Assembly: GCA_015178975.1 (NCBI GenBank)
Contig: WHVD01000129.1
Location: 1-64,000 of the forward strand
DNA length: 64,000 bases
Direction: 5' to 3'
From: Hysterangium stoloniferum
Lineage: Eukaryota > Basidiomycota > Agaricomycetes > Hysterangiales > Hysterangiaceae
The notes below the pieces were generated by a model. That model ran no database searches and was not told the DNA's origin. It worked only from the letters and a program-made list of their open reading frames with translations. Within the stretch, counting starts at the first letter, position 1, and the number at the start of each line of letters is the position of its first letter. Positions 1 through 10,427 of this stretch are shown here, piece after piece. A program made the translations under genes and the position numbers.

Positions 1-2
1 CT

Positions 3-209
3 TTATTTGCAAAGAACGGGGAAACGCCAGTAGTGGCCGAGGGTGCATTGTTGTAAGCAAATTCTGCAAGTGGTAACAAGGGTTTTCCAATTGTCCTGTT
101 GATAGTTGCAATATACGCGGAGGTATTGTTCCAATGTCTGGTTGACGCGTTCGGTTTGTCCGTCACCTTCCGGGTGATGTCCGGACGTGAAATGTAATGT
201 CATGTCCAA
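3..209 (-). pseudogene. Integrase C-terminal part, separated by frameshift
   Basis: This frame continues the integrase core after the break at the end of pol. It contains the catalytic Glu region ([20 protein letters not shown]) and the QDNW motif that follows it. After NWKTL another one-base shift near position 70 destroys the frame; the expected AEFAYNN-like continuation is readable in a neighbouring frame. The fragment is part of the same element and not a separate gene. The rest of integrase is left of the window. Confidence 0.85.
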
Positions 210-3200
210 GGATTTTCCGAGGGATCTAAAAGAAGTGAGACACGAACTCTGATCCTCGATCGGGAAGTCACGTGGGACGGAACTCCGTGCTTGGAAAATA
301 CGTGGATAATAAAAAGTTCCGCTAACTGCACGGACGTAATTGTATCATAAGTAGGGATGAATATACCTTGTTTTGAGAATCTGTCAACAACGACTAGGAT
401 AGCGGAAAAGCCTTCAGAATCCGGCAGGTGTTCAATGAAATCCATAGATATAGAATTCCACGGGTGTTCCGGTACCGGGAGTTGTTTCAAAAGGCCATAT
501 GGCTTGTGTCGCTGAGATTTCGAGCGGGGACAAGTAGTGCAAGATTTACAATAGTGCTTAACGAATCCACGGAGTCCGGGCCAAGTATATTCTCTTCTTA
601 TTAATGATAGAGTCTTGTTGTACCCGAAGTGTCCTGAGAGTGGATGATCATGTTTGTATTGAAGGATCCTGAGGCGGAGGCCGTCGGAGTCCGGTACATA
701 GATCCTATCGTCAAGTCTAATGAAACCATGTTGATCAAGAGACCACCGAGGTTGATCGGGGTCCACGGGATTGTCCAGATGAGCTTTAGTAACTGGGTCT
801 AGCGGAATTGCCGATAGAATATCTTGATGTAGCTTTTCGATATCCATAATGATAATTCCACGGACAATGGGATTGACGAGGAAAGTTGCGCGGACCGATG
901 CGGTAAGTTGTTGATTCGTGAAGATAGGTTTCAGGTTGTGCGGATTTACCGTTGCATAGTCGTTGCTCCCCTCTTTAGGATAGACGTCCCATCGTCTAGT
1001 TAAAGCGTCGGGTTTGCCGCCGAGACGGCCGGGTCGAAAACGGATAATCATGTTGAAGGCGGAGAGATATTCAGACCAGCGGGCCTGCCGACGGGTCAAG
1101 AGTTTTGTGGTAGAAAAGTATTCCAGGTTTTTGTGATCTGTTACAACGTCAATAGGAGCTCCTGAACCTTCCAAATAGTGTCGCCACGCTTTGAAAGCTG
1201 AAAAGATTGCCAGAAGTTCTTTATCATGAACGTCGTAGTTGAGCTCTGCTCCGGTAAAAGTCCGGGACAGAAAAGCCACGGGGTGAACTTCTCCGTCGGA
1301 GTCCTGGATAGAGAGAATGGCTCCAAGTGCATAGTCGGAGGCGTCCGTTTCAACAATGAGCGGGAAGTCCGGTTTCCAATGCGACAGAATAGGAGCTGTG
1401 GAAAAAGAATTTTTTAAAAGATTGAAAGCTTTTTGACACTTATCGTTAAAGTTCCACGGAGTACCCTTACGCGTAAGACGGGTAAGGGGTACCGTGATGT
1501 CGGAATATCCACGGATAAAACGTCTATAAAAATTGGCAAAGCCGAGGAAGGATTGGATATCTTTAACTTTTCGGGGTTCGGGCCAGTCTTTGATGACTTG
1601 CACTTTAGTTTCGTCCATGCGGAGTCCATCGGGTCCCATCATGAAACCTAGGTATTCCACGGAGTCCGTGTCAAAAGTACATTTTTTACCATTTGCGAAT
1701 AAACCATGTTGTCTGAGCCTCCGGAGAACCTCACGGACTTGTTTGTCGTGTTCCGCGGGATTCTCGGAGTAGATAAGAATGTCGTCCAAGTAAACAATGA
1801 CGCATACATCGAGCATGTCGGAGAAAATGTCGTTGATAAAACGCTGAAAAACAGACGGGGCATTAGTGAGTCCAAAAGGGATGACCAACCACTCGAAAGC
1901 CCCATAGCGGGTTCTAAAAGTGGTTTTCCATTCATCGCCCGCGGCAATCCGGACCAAATGATAGGCATGCTTGAGATCTATTTTGGTGTAAATCCGGGCA
2001 TTCCGCGGAGCATCGAGCAGGTCAGATATAAGTGGGAGTGGATATTTGTCCTTTTTGGTGACGGCATTGAGTCCTCTAAAATCAACACATAGTCGAAGGG
2101 ATCCATCCTTTTTTCTGACAAACAAAACAGGTGCTCCAAAAGGAGACTTTGAGGGTCGAATGAAACCTATGGACAAATGTTCATCCAGGAAATCACGGAT
2201 TGCGGATAGTTCCGTGGACGAAAGCGGGTAAATATGTCCTAGGGGTGGCTGGGCGCCATCTTCAAGATCGATTTTTAAGTCGTATTCTCTGTGAGGCGGA
2301 AGCCGGTCAGCTTTTCGCTTGCTAAAAACATCCGCGAAGTCATGGTATTTCTCCGGGATGCCTTCTAGGTCAGCAGCTTGCTCAGATTCGGATACTGGGG
2401 TTGAGAAACGTCCAGTTGCTTCATCAATTTTTAAGTTGATAGTGAACGCCTGGGATCCATCCATTTTTGAAGCCCTAATAAAAGCTGCAGCATTAATCAG
2501 AGAAATGGACGGAGGTGCCGTGGGTTCCGGGGAAGCTGTGGGTGCCGTAGGGATCACAGGAGTCCTCGAGACTGCAGGTGCCGGGAAGGCCATGGGAGCC
2601 GTGGAGGCCGAGACAGGCGCAGTTTCCTCGGTCGCCGCGGGAGTTCGGAATGTTATACTGTTAGCTATCCAGTCAATCAACGGATTGTAGCGGGTAAGCC
2701 AGTTATGTCCTAGAACCACCGAGCAACTTGAGTCTAACTGGGTCACATAGAAAGTGACCAATTGAGATGTTCCACAAGGGAAACTGATGGGTAAATCACA
2801 AGCTTGGGTAACAACCGAATTACTTGTGCCATCGAAGAGGCGGAGAGCGACGGGATTTATCGAATAAGTTGACAAAGAATTTTTTTGCGTGAATTTTGTA
2901 TCTAAAAAACAATGAGTCGAGCCGGAATCTATGAGAGCTGAAAAAACGAATTTCGGAAGCATATTAGACATAAGTTTAACGAAAAATGAATCAGAATGTG
3001 AAAGAGCGGATGCGTTGAGGCGAGTGAACTCTTGAATGCGCGGAGAGGCAACGCAACCCCTAACCCGCGCGGAGTCCGCGGGGTTGCTTACTCTTTTTTC
3101 GAATCGGCAGCCGGTTTGTCCTTCGACGGGGTTTCCGTGGAGGCCTTGGCTGTTCGACCCTTTGAAGAGTTTGCTTTTGCCAGCGGACATTCCGGGACTC

Positions 3201-3220
3201 GATGACCGGGTTTCCCGCAC
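200..3220 (-). CDS. Pol polyprotein (protease, RT, RNase H, integrase), frameshifted at its end
   Basis: The open frame spans 1006 codons. In order it shows an aspartic protease ([13 protein letters not shown]), a reverse transcriptase with the YLDDILIYS catalytic box, an RNase H beginning at [12 protein letters not shown], an integrase HHCC zinc domain ([13 protein letters not shown], then CKSCTTC), and the first catalytic Asp of the integrase core in SMDFIEHLP. The last 20 or so residues are out of frame: an extra C near position 250 and an extra T near 228 shift the reading just where the second catalytic Asp should be. The first 130 bp overlap gag. The sequence between RT and RNase H is otherwise undamaged, which suggests recent mobility of the family. 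Confidence 0.9.
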   Translation of the reverse strand: MRETRSSSPGMSAGKSKLFKGSNSQGLHGNPVEGQTGCRFEKRVSNPADSARVRGCVASPRIQEFTRLNASALSHSDSFFVKLMSNMLPKFVFSALIDSGSTHCFLDTKFTQKNSLSTYSINPVALRLFDGTSNSVVTQACDLPISFPCGTSQLVTFYVTQLDSSCSVVLGHNWLTRYNPLIDWIANSITFRTPAATEETAPVSASTAPMAFPAPAVSRTPVIPTAPTASPEPTAPPSISLINAAAFIRASKMDGSQAFTINLKIDEATGRFSTPVSESEQAADLEGIPEKYHDFADVFSKRKADRLPPHREYDLKIDLEDGAQPPLGHIYPLSSTELSAIRDFLDEHLSIGFIRPSKSPFGAPVLFVRKKDGSLRLCVDFRGLNAVTKKDKYPLPLISDLLDAPRNARIYTKIDLKHAYHLVRIAAGDEWKTTFRTRYGAFEWLVIPFGLTNAPSVFQRFINDIFSDMLDVCVIVYLDDILIYSENPAEHDKQVREVLRRLRQHGLFANGKKCTFDTDSVEYLGFMMGPDGLRMDETKVQVIKDWPEPRKVKDIQSFLGFANFYRRFIRGYSDITVPLTRLTRKGTPWNFNDKCQKAFNLLKNSFSTAPILSHWKPDFPLIVETDASDYALGAILSIQDSDGEVHPVAFLSRTFTGAELNYDVHDKELLAIFSAFKAWRHYLEGSGAPIDVVTDHKNLEYFSTTKLLTRRQARWSEYLSAFNMIIRFRPGRLGGKPDALTRRWDVYPKEGSNDYATVNPHNLKPIFTNQQLTASVRATFLVNPIVRGIIIMDIEKLHQDILSAIPLDPVTKAHLDNPVDPDQPRWSLDQHGFIRLDDRIYVPDSDGLRLRILQYKHDHPLSGHFGYNKTLSLIRREYTWPGLRGFVKHYCKSCTTCPRSKSQRHKPYGLLKQLPVPEHPWNSISMDFIEHLPDSEGFSAILVVVDRFSKQGIFIPTYDTITSVQLAELFIIHVFSKHGVPSHVTSRSRIRVRVSLLLDPSENPWT

Positions 3221-4380
3221 AAGAGACAGAGGTTGTTGTCCATACGACGTTGTCTTTCTTGTGGAGTTAATTTGCCATCAGGTCCGAGTTTGCCTGAGAG
3301 GTCGGGTTTTCCGGCTTGCTTGCCGGACTGTTGACCCTTGTTGTTGTCCTTATTGTCCTTATTGTTGTTGTTGTTGTTTGAAGACTTTTTATCGTTCTTC
3401 TTGTCGGATTGCGTGGAGTTCTGGTTGCTGGTTGACGAATTGGTGTTATTGTTTTTGTCCTTGGACTTATTTATTTTGTCCGCGGATGTCTCGCGGGCAA
3501 CTTCCGCGCGACGTTCCCAATAACGTGCGTCCGCGTTTTGAGCTTTGAGGCGCATACGGGACAGGGTTTTTGGCTTGCCATCTTCTCCTTTTGAGACTTC
3601 GTCTTTAAGGCGGGACGGCAGACCGGCGTAGAATTGGTGGCGGAGAGCGGGATCGCCCCACTGACAACGAGCTGCAAGATTATTGAATTGGACGATGTAG
3701 TCCGTGATGCGCTGCGTGTCCTTCATACGAAGATTTGTGAGACTATTCTCGGCTTCTCCTGTCGGGTCATACGGGCCGAAGTTGGTTTCAAGCTCCTCAA
3801 CAAAAGCTTCCCAATTTTCAAGCCAGAGCGGCTCTTCCTCGGTAATCCCGCTAAAAGCCGGTTCAAACCATTTCAACGCGGATCCCGACAAATATGAAAG
3901 TGCGTAGTTGACTTTTCGGGAGTCCGTGGAGAATGCAGCGGCGCGATCGCGGAAATTGAAGCGACATTGCATGAGGAAAGTAGAGAGTTTGTTTGGGTTG
4001 GAACCCGTGAAGGGTTCCGGAGCATTGACTTTTGACCGTGGAGGTTCTTGTTCCTTTCTTTTTCGTTCTTCTAGCAGGTGCGTCATGAATTTATCTATAG
4101 TACCTGCTAAAAACTCAGAAGTAGGATCCCTCGTGTTTGGTCGTTGAAAAGGCGGAGGATTTTCAAGAGGGATTTCGACACCTTTGCCCTTGTCGGGGGC
4201 CACGGAATCGTCCTCGCGCTCGGATTCGTCCAGGTCTTCCGGGATTTCTTCGATGCGGGCTTCTTCCATGGGTTCCGACTGGTTCGCAAGCGTCTGACTG
4301 GTATACAGAGTTAACGGGGAATGAAGAGTCGACGGTCCAGGCATTGATGACTGTGCGCGTGTACTTCTTCTTGGTGGCAT
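3088..4380 (-). CDS. Gag polyprotein of Ty3/gypsy element
   Basis: A 430-residue open frame starting 36 bp inside the 5' LTR. It has an acidic N-terminal part, a central retrotransposon capsid-like region (residues about 85-270, containing the LKWFEPAF and FGPYDPTGEAE segments), a low-complexity Asn/Lys/Asp stretch at about 315-350, and one CCHC zinc knuckle ([14 protein letters not shown]) near residue 385 for RNA packaging. The Asn tract comes from a GTT/AAC triplet run at about 3360-3380. It overlaps the start of pol in a different frame, so Pol is probably made by frameshifting or re-initiation, as in many elements of this class. Confidence 0.9.
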   Translation of the reverse strand: MPPRRSTRAQSSMPGPSTLHSPLTLYTSQTLANQSEPMEEARIEEIPEDLDESEREDDSVAPDKGKGVEIPLENPPPFQRPNTRDPTSEFLAGTIDKFMTHLLEERKRKEQEPPRSKVNAPEPFTGSNPNKLSTFLMQCRFNFRDRAAAFSTDSRKVNYALSYLSGSALKWFEPAFSGITEEEPLWLENWEAFVEELETNFGPYDPTGEAENSLTNLRMKDTQRITDYIVQFNNLAARCQWGDPALRHQFYAGLPSRLKDEVSKGEDGKPKTLSRMRLKAQNADARYWERRAEVARETSADKINKSKDKNNNTNSSTSNQNSTQSDKKNDKKSSNNNNNNKDNKDNNKGQQSGKQAGKPDLSGKLGPDGKLTPQERQRRMDNNLCLLCGKPGHRVPECPLAKANSSKGRTAKASTETPSKDKPAADSKKE

Positions 4381-4416
4381 AATGAAAACAATCTGCGAGT
4401 ATTAGTCAGAAAATAC

Positions 4417-5237
4417 TGTTAGGATACACACTCAGGCCGGGTTTCCGGAGAAACCCGCGGGATATCCGGTAGGACTTGGCTTCAGCTTATAGGCTGCGCC
4501 CTCGCTAGATCGTGTTGTCCAATTTCAGACAGGCGGACGGGAATCCCGGGGAGTCCGGGCGGGGGTTCGTGGGTCGTGAGTCGTAGGTCGTGAGTCGAGA
4601 GTCGTGAATCGAGATAGTCGAGAGAGATAGATGCGCCGGAGCCCGTGGGCTCCGACTAGTGCGAGCGGTCTGATGAGAGTAGGGTTTTTAGAGAGGAAAA
4701 TGTATTAGATTACTGGGGGGAATCTAAGCTAATTTTCTGACTGGATTGTATGTACAACATCTGCCAGTTTATATAGACCGTGGAATGCATGACATACCGA
4801 ATCCAGTAATAATGAGACGAGACGAGCAAAACATAAAACGGGAATAGTAAACACCAAATTGGTGTTAGGAACGGGACGGAACGGAGCGGAGTCCGAATCG
4901 TGACAAAGCATAACCCATAACGGGAAACGGAGTGGGAGCGGAGTCCTAAATCGTGACAGGTCATTTGACTAAAACGGGAACGGGGCTCGATTAGAGCGGT
5001 GACGGGATTCTAAGCGGGTCCGGTGACTGATGCGTGGGACGAAGACGGACATAGACAGAGACGGGGTCCGGGGGAAGTCCGGTGACTGATATGTGTCTTA
5101 ATGAGGTCGAACGTAACGAGTCTTGACGTAACGGAGTCCGGGCGGGAAATCCTATAAACAGACGATTGGTGCTTGTAGCGCGTGGAGGCGTACGAGTTAG
5201 TGCCCGGAGTCCGGCGGGATTTGTCCGGGTCGTAACA
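4417..5237 (-). repeat. 5' LTR of the Ty3/gypsy element (821 bp)
   Basis: Read on the minus strand it starts TGTTACGACC and ends GTATCCTAACA, giving the TG...CA ends usual for LTRs. It is nearly identical to the solo LTRs at 6116-6948 and 7048-7888. It contains a palindromic GGGTTTCCGGAGAAACCC segment near the 3' end. A short open frame of 84 codons inside it is also open in the other copies, but it is explained by recent shared ancestry. The base pairs just outside are GCCAG, which should recur at the unseen end of the element if its target duplication is intact. Confidence 0.93.
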
Positions 5238-5240
5238 GCC

Positions 5241-5395
5241 AGCTACTCAACTAAGAGGTGGCAAAAGGGGAACTCTTGTCAGAAGCTCAACTAGAGGTGA
5301 CAAGGGTATAAGATTATTACCAGAAGCTCAACTAAAGGTGGCAATGGATCTTGTGTTAGTGCCAGAAGCTCAACTAGAGGTGGCAGGGATCCTGA
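5241..5395 (+). repeat. Imperfect tandem repeat, about 41-bp unit, four copies
   Basis: The core AGAAGCTCAACTAGAGGTGG recurs with CTCAA at 5246, 5286, 5327 and 5369, spacings of 40, 41 and 42 bp. The conserved half (about 25 bp) is followed by a variable half. It abuts the outer end of the 5' LTR directly. No coding role is visible. Confidence 0.75.
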
Positions 5396-6030
5396 CTAAG
5401 CTGCTTGCTGCAGTGACACACAGATGTGGTGTAGTAAATGGGTTAAAATGAGTTATATTTCAGTGGTGGAGCAGAGCTCCTTATATATGTACAGTAAAAT
5501 CTGAGACATGGGAGAATGTTCTAGCTACTTGTTTTACCTATTTTTAGCTATTTTACCTGGAATCTGCTGGAATATTCCAGGAGTTTCTACTACTTTCCAT
5601 TGTAGCATATATGCTGATGTAATATTCTCGCATGTCACAAAGTTGATGATTTTCGTGCGCGGATGCTGATTACATAATTTTCCTGTGTGTGTCACAGTGT
5701 TTCCATATGTGTGACATTATTGTTATTCAGCTGTTTGTGACAGCTGGGTGGCGTTTGTGACAATTGTCACAAAATGTGACAATATTCCCGTGCATTGTGC
5801 AATAAGCGCCAGAAGGCCGACTTTGAAGATATTTAGTTAAAAAAGAATAAACAGTAGAAATTTGATAGTTCTCCCAAAATAAATGATAAAAATATGAAAT
5901 AAATTGTAAAAATTCAGGTTAATTTCAGGAGACTATTGTACAATAATTCTGTCGCAATATAAGTACATTTAAACTTGTTTTTATCAATTTATTTGGGGAA
6001 TTTTGTAAAAAATAGAAAAACCTTAGAAAT
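5396..6030. other. AT-rich non-coding spacer with TGTGACA cluster
   Basis: No gene is visible. 5633-5781 holds seven exact copies of TGTGACA or its complement, including a perfect 20-bp palindrome at 5754-5773. The stretch 5400-5640 (TATATATG near 5483, paired TGGAATCTGC/TGGAATATTCC) has the look of an old LTR but I found no matching second copy. Confidence 0.6.
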
Positions 6031-6115
6031 TGTTACGACCGTGTCGCAACCCTATTGGTCCCGAGGTTATCGCCACTTACCAATGTCTTCAAGTCACCAC
6101 TTCGGAAACCCTCGG

Positions 6116-6948
6116 TGTTACGACCGGACAAATCCCGCCGGACTCTGGGCACTAACTCGTACGCCCCCACGCGCTACAAGCACCAATCATCTGTTTATAG
6201 GTTTTCCCGCCCGGACTCCGTTACGTCAAGACTCGTTACGTTCGACCTCATTAAGACACATATCAGTCACCGGACTTCCCCCGGACCCCGTCTCTGTCTA
6301 TGTCCATCTTCGTCCCACGCATCAGTCACCGGAACCCGCTTAGAATCCCGTCACCGCTCTAATCGAGCCCCGTTCCCGTTTTAGTCAAATGACCTGTCAC
6401 GATTTAGGACTCCGCTCCCGCTCCGTTTCCCGTTATGGGTTATGCTTTGTCACGATTCGGACTCTGCTCCGTTCTGTCCCGTTCCTAACACCAATTTGGT
6501 GTTTACTATTCCCGTTTTATGTTTTGCTCGTTTCGTCTCATTATTACTGGATTCGGTATGTCATGCATTCCACGGTCTATATAAACTGGCAGATGTTGTA
6601 CATACAATCCAGTCAGAAAATTAGCTTAGATTCCCCCCAGTAATCTAATACATTTTCCTCTCTAAACCCTACTCTTATCAGACCGCTCGCACTAGTCGGA
6701 GCCCACAGGCTCCGGCGCATCTATCTCTCTCGACTATCTCGATTCACAACTCACAACTCACAACTCACAACTCACAACCTACGACTCACAACCCACGAAC
6801 CCCCGCCCGGACTCCCCGGGATTCCCGTCCGCCTGTCTGAAATTGGACAATACGATCTAGCGAGGGCGCAGCCTATAAGCTGAAGCCAAGTCCTACCGGA
6901 TATCCCGCGGGTTTCTCCGGAAACCCGGCCTGAGTGTGTATCCTAACA
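6116..6948 (+). repeat. Solo LTR, plus orientation, with CTCGG target duplication
   Basis: It begins TGTTACGACC and ends TCCTAACA. The 5 bp CTCGG at 6111-6115 are repeated exactly at 6949-6953, and no internal retrotransposon sequence is present, so this is a solo LTR left by LTR-LTR recombination. It is an inverted copy of 4417-5237. A small expansion of ACAACTC repeats near 6748-6780 distinguishes it from the others. Confidence 0.93.
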
Positions 6949-7047
6949 CTCGGCCCCAAAGCTGACGTATGTTTTCGCAATGATCAAACTCTGTTTACGC
7001 CCACGTCAAAATAACTCGTATTGTCTGGTTAAACTTTTGATACGTCC

Positions 7048-7888
7048 TGTTAGGATACACACACAGGCCGGGTTTCCGGAGAAACCCGCGGGATATCCAG
7101 TAGGACTTGGCTTCAGCTTATAGGCTGCGCCCTCACTAGATCGTGTTGTCCAATTTCAAACGGATGGACGGGGATCCCAGGGAATCCGGGCGGGGTTCGT
7201 GGGTCGTAGGTTGTAAGTCGGGGGTCGTGGGTCATAAGTTGGAGGTCGTGGGTCGTGAGTCGAGTTGGTTGAGAGAGATAGATGCACCGGAGCCCGTGGG
7301 CTCCGACTAGTGCGAGCGATGTGAATCGAGTAAGGTTTTAGAGCGGAAAATATTATTAGATTACTGGGGGGAATCTAAGCTAATTTTCTGACTGGATTGT
7401 ATGTACAACATCTGCCAGTTTATATAGACTGTGGAATGCATGACATACCAAATCCAGTAATAACGAAACGAAAACTAACAAAACATGAAACGGGAATAGT
7501 AAACACCAAATTGGTGTTAGGAACGGAACGGAACGGAGCGGAGTCCGAATCGTGACAAAGCATAACCCATAATGGGAAATGGAGCGGGAGCGGAGTCCTA
7601 AATCGTGACAGGTCATTTGACTAAAACGGGAATGGGGCTCGATTAGAGCGGTGACGGGATTCTAAGCGGGGACCGGTGACTGATGCATGGGACGAAGACG
7701 GACATAGACAGAGACGGAGTCCAGGGGAAGTCCGGTGACTGATATGTGTCGTAATGAGGTCGAATGTAACAAGTCTTGACGTAACGGAGTCCGGGCGGGA
7801 AATCCTATAAACAGACGATTGGTGCTTGTAGCGCGTGGGGGCGTATGGGTTAGTGCCCGGAGTCCGGCGGGATTGTCCGGTCGTAACA
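7048..7888 (-). repeat. Solo LTR, minus orientation, with CGTCC target duplication
   Basis: It has the same ends as the other copies, read on the minus strand. The 5 bp CGTCC at 7043-7047 are repeated at 7889-7893. It lies 99 bp beyond the previous solo LTR, and both lie inside the older LTR. Its sequence differs from 4417-5237 by scattered substitutions and small indels. Confidence 0.93.
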
Positions 7889-8438
7889 CGTCCCTTTTAT
7901 TATGTTGATCCGTTCAATCCTATGTTTCACATATGTCTATCTATATTTGTAGTCCTTGAACTATTTCCTTTTATCGTAATCCCACTCTCGGTTATCATCG
8001 GCCTCCAAACTAATCATAAACTTCCCGTTCCTAGTCAAGCTTATTGTTAATACCGTTTTCCACCCTCCTCCCCATTAGTATTTTCTAGATGCCTGTTACT
8101 TGTATATGAACCCGCTGTAGTTGTAGTTACTAGGCAATCAGAATATTGACTCAGAATACCCTCATACATCTGTAACAGTCTCGTACTAAGAATCCCCCCT
8201 TCCACCTTCACGTGCGCTCGCCCACTCCCGGCCCCAACCCCTTGGCCTGACACTCAACTTGTCCTTTGGTTCCGATCAGTATCTCTCTGAAAGGAACTCA
8301 TTAGGATTAGTCTTCGCCCGTCCGAAATCTAAGGACACCATACAGATATTTGCGAGGGCGCAGCACATAAGCTGAAGCCAAGTCCTTCCGATCGGTCCCT
8401 GTCGGCCACTGACATTAGTCAGTTTTCAGTTCTTAACA

Positions 8439-8851
8439 CTTAGACAGTCAATACATCTCAGTGTCATACCTAAACAGTTGATATTCTTCATATATAGAAC
8501 AGTTAGAACTTCCACCACTCTTCACACATGGGTCCTAACAGCACTATATTGAAGCTAGACTTGATATTTACTCAAACTAAATTCAACTCAAAGGTTACCT
8601 TGAATTCCACTTTCATGTGACCTAAAACATCTATTTTAAGTGAGCAATATTTAGTATAAAATACTGTACATCTCCTTGGAAATGATTTTGAAGTACACCA
8701 AAAAGGGGTTCACCACAGCAGTGTAAGATATCCCATGCCATATTCCAACAAAATATTGAATAATTATTTCTCTGTAATTATTTAGTCATCTCTATTTGTA
8801 TTCATCCTCATTAATATCAAATTAGCTATACTTACCGAGCAGTCCAATTAT
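8439..8851. other. Spacer, nothing recognised
   Basis: AT-rich sequence between the LTR cluster and the 3' end of the methyltransferase gene. A second TCCTAACA at 8533-8540 resembles an LTR end but has no matching start. Confidence 0.5.
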
Positions 8852-10427
8852 TCAGCAAGATACTGGTTCATTGATCACTTTGTCTCCTTCGAAAAGGTAT
8901 CTTATAAGTCGCCTGACGACTTCAATGTTGACACTGTTCCCAATCAATCGATATTTGGTCTTGGTGCTTATTGTACTGGGAAAATGAAATAGTGTCGGCG
9001 TAAAATGCATCAGTGGCTGGTTTAACATTCCTGGACATTGTTGTTGGTGTGGGGATTCATTTCCATCCATGTAAGTGATTGTGTCACTATTGCTTGGCGG
9101 GTTAAAGCAAAATATTCTCAACAGCTCATCAGGGGTAAAATAACGCAAACGGAGAGGCGCAAGGATTGTGATAGGATCGTCATCTTCTTCAACATCTGCA
9201 GTTGTTTCTTCCGACTTGGCAGACGAGTTCATTGCTGGAGGTTTTGCATTTTGTACGGCTTCAGCATAAGCATTAAATGTTGCTGTTGTCTGTAGATATC
9301 AAATAAATTCCACCAAGAGTGTTGTGTAATAATGTGATATCGTACATCCATATCTTCGTTCATCTGGAGGATACTTGTGCCTTCGACCATGTGGGTATAT
9401 CCTGCCATAAGATTAAATCGTGATTAACGTGTACGGGAACCACGTGGTTAAGCGAAATGAGTACAATTTACCTCGGGTGAAGCAGCAAGTCCTTAGACTA
9501 CTCGGCTTTACAATGTCAAAGAGAACACCTTTTTTGCGGAGAGTCTTTAGTGGAACTGCGTAGGAACTAAGAGTCGTGGATGGAGGATCTAGATAAGTAG
9601 CTAGGGGATTTATGTTCCAATTTTCTAGTGCATTGGATTTCTTTAGTCTAGGGTCAACCCAGTCTTGTCCGTGGCCTGGTATACTATGCCTTATTACAGA
9701 TAAGTCTTTGTTTGACATGTTTGCAAAGGCGAGTGGTGCGATCTTGGCGAGGAGATAATAACGTAGCCTTGAATTCGGTATACCAAACTGAAGTGGTGTT
9801 AAAAGCAACTCTAGGGTTGTATATCCTAAATTATGCAGTGCGGATAGTAGCGTTTGTCGCGTCGTAGAAGCCTTTGAGACAGAAAATATAGTCAATATAG
9901 CGGTTATGTACATTATAGCAATCGTATACCACCTCAAACCCTGCGACGTTTTCGATTAACATCCATCGTGGTGCTTCATCTGTTTTCTTCAGTTCGGAGA
10001 GTACATTTCCTATTAGATGCAAAAAGCTTTTTGCTCGTGGATCGGCAGCTCCCTTTGCATTGGGGTTTAATACCGTATACGGTTGACATGCAGGGGATAG
10101 GATCCATAGTTGGGCCTGTAGGGGCGCGAGAATGGACGCAGTAAGTTGGGAAATGTCGGTCTAAGGGCGTGATAAGATGAAATCTTGATGGGGAATAGAG
10201 TGAGGCAGTTCAACATACCCGCCGAACGATTCCTTTTCCAAAGTTCTCAGTGTATACTTCTGAGCCAGCAGGATCCCAATCATATGCCTCGATAACAGTC
10301 GCAGGTATGCCGGACCGCTTTAGAGCTAAATGGAGTCCTCCTAAACATAGGCCAAGCAATTAATTTAGATACATCGCTTAGGATCGACCACACCTATCCC
10401 AGAATAAAATTCCAGTGTCCTTATCAT
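8852..10427 (-). CDS. Dnmt2-family tRNA (cytosine-5) methyltransferase
   Basis: Spliced from about seven exons. The ATG at 10425-10427 gives MIRTLEFYSGI, joined over a 53-bp intron (10341-10393) to GGLHLALKRSGIPATVIEAY, the SAM-binding motif I. The catalytic loop reads SPACQPYTVLNP, with the nucleophilic Cys kept but the usual Pro-Pro-Cys changed to Pro-Ala-Cys. LIENVAGFE (motif VI), FGIPNSRLRYYLLAK (motif VIII), the Dnmt2-specific CFT box (RTCCFTRG), LRLRYFTPDELL and YRLIGNSVN follow in order. Members methylate C38 of tRNA-Asp; older fungal annotations call them DNA methyltransferases. No frameshift or stop was found in the joined exons. The exact intron just before the FPSTISTKTKYRLIG segment is unsure. 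Confidence 0.88.

Larger units (their letters stand above)
1..5237 (-). mobile_element. Ty3/gypsy LTR retrotransposon, 3' end outside window
   Basis: The element is read on the minus strand. Its 5' LTR lies at 4417-5237, a leader of only 36 bp follows, then gag (3088-4380) and pol (200-3220), and the integrase runs toward position 1. The order protease, reverse transcriptase, RNase H, integrase is the Ty3/gypsy order. The 3' LTR and any chromodomain must lie left of the window. Gag and most of pol are open, but integrase carries at least three one-base shifts, so this copy looks recently inactivated. The leader holds a GTATT...AATAC inverted repeat just inside the LTR; I could not assign a tRNA primer. 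Confidence 0.95.
6031..8438 (+). repeat. Older divergent LTR split by two younger solo LTRs
   Basis: TGTTACGACC at 6031 repeats the start of the young LTRs. At 8352-8386 the segment GCGAGGGCGCAGC...GCCAAGTCCT matches their 3' part in the same orientation, and TTCTTAACA at 8430-8438 sits about the same distance from that block as the young LTR end (53 versus 56 bp). Removing the insertions 6116-6953 and 7048-7893 leaves about 724 bp, close to the 821-841 bp of the young LTRs. The flanks (GAAAT left, CTTAG right) do not form a target duplication, so the ends are less certain. Confidence 0.6.

Noticed and set aside
1226-2690. Several plus-strand open frames opposite pol
   Set aside because: They are shadows of the RT/RNase H reading frame on the other strand.
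4710-4964. 84-codon open frame conserved in three LTR copies
   Set aside because: It is shared because the LTRs are recent copies. It lies inside the LTR, ends differently in the third copy and resembles no protein.
8439-8540. Alternative right end of the old LTR at 8540 (TCCTAACA)
   Set aside because: The distance from the conserved 3' block (155 bp) does not fit the young LTRs (56 bp), while the end at 8438 (53 bp) does.
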